Positions 13,901-14,206 of a DNA stretch of 14,206 nt are shown piece by piece; positions within the stretch are counted from its first letter, which is position 1, and every line of letters begins with the position of its first letter. Source of the stretch: Planctomycetota bacterium (GTDB taxonomy: Bacteria; Planctomycetota; UBA1135; GCA-002686595). The stretch spans positions 1 through 14,206 of the forward strand of contig SCVU01000329.1 of the NCBI GenBank assembly GCA_004296785.1, written 5' to 3'. A program made the translations under genes and the position numbers. The notes beneath the pieces are model-generated. The model saw only the letters and a list, made by a program, of their open reading frames with translations, was not told where the DNA came from and searched no databases.

Positions 13901-13983
13901 GGACTGGATTGCGCCGGCGAGCGACCGGCGATGGCGAGAGCGGAAAGCGCGGCGAAACGAGCGCTGCGAGCGAGCGACGACAT
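10936..13983 (-). CDS. Large secreted multidomain protein with a helical, possibly (alpha/alpha)-toroid core, function unknown
   Basis: From ATG 13983 the product has 1015 residues. A signal peptide (1-24, hydrophobic AALSALAIAG, cleavage near SPA) is followed by a beta-rich segment that looks carbohydrate-binding (about 30-205, opening VLVNGRFEQS). Residues 213-318 are a beta-sandwich of the type 'AWxAPADGRVLIE...DVYVGI...VDVEAGNMVAFEV...RFDPTISY', common beside planctomycete polysaccharide enzymes. Residues 340-410 end in DYVRFDDLQM, typical of galactose-binding-like jelly rolls. Residues about 415-900 are helical and rich in Trp, Tyr, Asp and His, with an acidic-aromatic cluster YWMNIDNEFDDVFGYPSG (672-689). 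This is compatible with an (alpha/alpha) toroid as in some glycoside hydrolases and lyases, but I recognise no family. Residues 905-1015 look like an Ig/Fn3-type domain. The frame is open further upstream, from a TTG at 14112, but ATG 13983 has GGAG nine bases before it and starts the signal peptide. Confidence 0.85.
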   Translation of the reverse strand: MSSLARSARFAALSALAIAGRSPAQSSPPITPVDVLVNGRFEQSVTSTHGSPGATVYGAYWNNAEDKTVDTGTSQERALQLSHAGDHVTQRCAGYEYTAQGEGGVQGGTLSTVISGKYYTTDVDNVAELVLEESGLAMNSGLWDFANNPPETGAQFGAFQYWIKDTTTSAITDMSPFPPASGIETFLGKWAPSSTALTWVKLESQAAAKDKVAIRAWQAPADGRVLIESRACWDRDFLPHPVVWDDYDVYVGITVYESETNRTPIAVPYSARPLGPGDGLTISQYVDVEAGNMVAFEVAECEHTSSSLAVRFDPTISYQPRKVTYRFTDQSLPTPQYPPDESGPLIREQVTTAGSWHSFSFDAGEDFASWYSLIDEYEHGPVPQLTLRLELTSVASHTDYVRFDDLQMSTGMLHLSSQQLEDEIRAELERVMENHLEYAFEDQTTHVREPHARYAFDILDGANQTDLWVPGDLDVTQFGKQSSLSNLALTASEQYYHDTFTPWVLAEAEALVQHAHPTHGIFSIYDFGSSTYVAPDHTATHKLVNLGADISYLLRVYDLTHDFRTLETAYRMGAVALAEGATDMPDTVETLYQMRLKYHASGSPTFEKLFTAAEYVAVHAERALAMQVFAALSARTAPYGSRFSQSGAMLAAAKSVASWFHGEYASPGYGAYWMNIDNEFDDVFGYPSGAAFAALQDVTGTEFSDVLEQGVDEFHPEWVQTMARATRMAGDQQRGWNAWIYFFDLNPSAQYELGKAYVDATLNYVRGCQLGNGVWSAVNVSAFQHPDLSGFGGTPLTASDGNRFAPLARAYSNAGLASQGIVNSTLRADLRAIFASMLRMNRLHYGQYFEHLGSLSPGDQLGYMDAPNYTALPSSSAPINAGWEFRALGSTPDMLRAMESDLGIERPTAAVTPADLGYTSAVTASSQQFAYGDADGVSDIAEEWVRVTVFQSGSPVLDVGVPITSSVFDITSTSTTRTATWKTPPYLASGYTYRFSLIVRDTTDRWKMDTATYEL

Positions 13984-13992
13984 GGCGTTGAT

Positions 13993-13996
13993 CTCC
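13993..13996 (-). promoter_or_regulatory. Shine-Dalgarno GGAG deciding the start of the large secreted protein
   Basis: GGAG on the minus strand, nine bases before ATG 13983, supports that start rather than the in-frame TTG at 14112, which would place 43 Arg-rich residues before the signal peptide. Confidence 0.6.
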
Positions 13997-14008
13997 GGAT
14001 GGAAGCGA

Positions 14009-14029
14009 CGAGCGGCGGTGCACCGCTCG
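14009..14029. repeat. Hairpin in the 5' leader of the large secreted-protein gene
   Basis: On the minus strand CGAGCGG and CCGCTCG form a perfect 7-bp stem around a 7-base loop. An overlapping perfect 12-bp palindrome, GCGGTGCACCGC, occupies 14015-14026. The hairpin ends 12 bp upstream of the Shine-Dalgarno. It could be an operator or a leader RNA structure. Confidence 0.45.
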
Positions 14030-14148
14030 ATCGCGCCGAGCATGCCCGCGGCGCGCGCGTGCGTCGAGATCGACAGGCCCGCTCGACGCACGGGTTCCCA
14101 TCCGCGAGACAAGAATCGCGACCGCTCTCTTTTCTGGAAGCAGCGCCG

Positions 14149-14184
14149 CGCTCGACTCAGCGCTCGACTCAGCGCTCGACTCAG
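14149..14184. repeat. Three perfect tandem copies of a 12-bp unit
   Basis: CGCTCGACTCAG occurs at 14149-14160, 14161-14172 and 14173-14184 without a mismatch, followed by a CG-alternating run to 14190. It lies about 165-200 bp upstream of the secreted-protein ATG. It may be a small variable-number repeat or an array of protein-binding sites. Confidence 0.9.
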
Positions 14185-14206
14185 CGCGCGCGCAACTCGG
14201 CGCGCA

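Larger units (their letters stand above)
13984..14206. other. Intergenic region upstream of the large secreted-protein gene, no gene seen
   Basis: This 223-bp stretch to the window edge holds the leader and presumably the promoter of the secreted-protein gene. I find no convincing coding sequence on either strand and no T-A step on the minus strand that could form a TAnnnT box. The least GC-rich part is 14111-14140. A GATTCT on the minus strand at 14117-14112 is the best, weak, -10 candidate. Confidence 0.6.

Noticed and set aside
13984..14112. 43-codon N-terminal extension of the large secreted protein from a TTG
   Set aside because: It would bury the signal peptide inside the protein and lacks a Shine-Dalgarno, while ATG 13983 has both a signal peptide and GGAG.
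14149..14184. Direct repeats as a possible CRISPR array
   Set aside because: Units are 12 bp and directly abutting, with no spacers and no cas genes in the window.

Overview
The window is a very GC-rich bacterial chromosome segment. It most likely comes from a planctomycete (Planctomycetota). That rests on two secreted proteins sharing a C-terminal beta-rich module of a kind I associate with large planctomycete exported proteins, on the FG-GAP propeller and beta-helix architectures, and on the GC content. It is inference; no rRNA or other marker gene is present. I see no insertion sequence, prophage, CRISPR array or defence gene, so this looks like ordinary chromosome with lineage-specific secreted proteins.

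Layout. 1-129 (+) is the 3' end of a YdfG-like short-chain dehydrogenase. It converges with a minus-strand pair, purD (1999-677) then a Fur-family regulator (643-131). Between purD and a divergent tRNA-Pro(UGG) (2136-2209, +) lies a compact promoter region with a 17-bp palindrome. A small DUF6941-like gene (2240-2716, +) follows the tRNA after 30 bp. It converges with a large DUF2339 membrane protein gene (5302-2723, -). A divergent gene at 5416-6414 (+) encodes a short secreted beta-helix protein. It meets tail to tail, with 4 bp between, a minus-strand gene (8074-6419) for a secreted seven-repeat FG-GAP propeller. The two proteins end in the same roughly 115-residue module, so their 3' ends form a mirror image centred on the junction. 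Upstream on the minus strand are a DinB/YfiT-like gene (8593-8102) and a CPA2 cation:proton antiporter (10698-8605), closely spaced and possibly co-transcribed with the propeller gene. tRNA-Arg(UCU) (10821-10897, +) is divergent from the antiporter gene and convergent with a gene for a 1015-residue secreted protein of unknown function (13983-10936, -). The last 223 bp hold that gene's leader, with a hairpin, and a 3 x 12 bp tandem repeat.

How the genes relate. The window does not encode one pathway. It mixes housekeeping functions (purine synthesis, metal regulation, two tRNAs, ion transport) with exported proteins of unknown role. The most consistent non-coding signal concerns start sites. 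Four genes without a visible Shine-Dalgarno have a TAnnnT (mostly CTAGnnT) hexamer 6-9 nt before the start codon, which suggests leaderless or near-leaderless mRNAs. The two genes with a clear Shine-Dalgarno lack a hexamer at that position.
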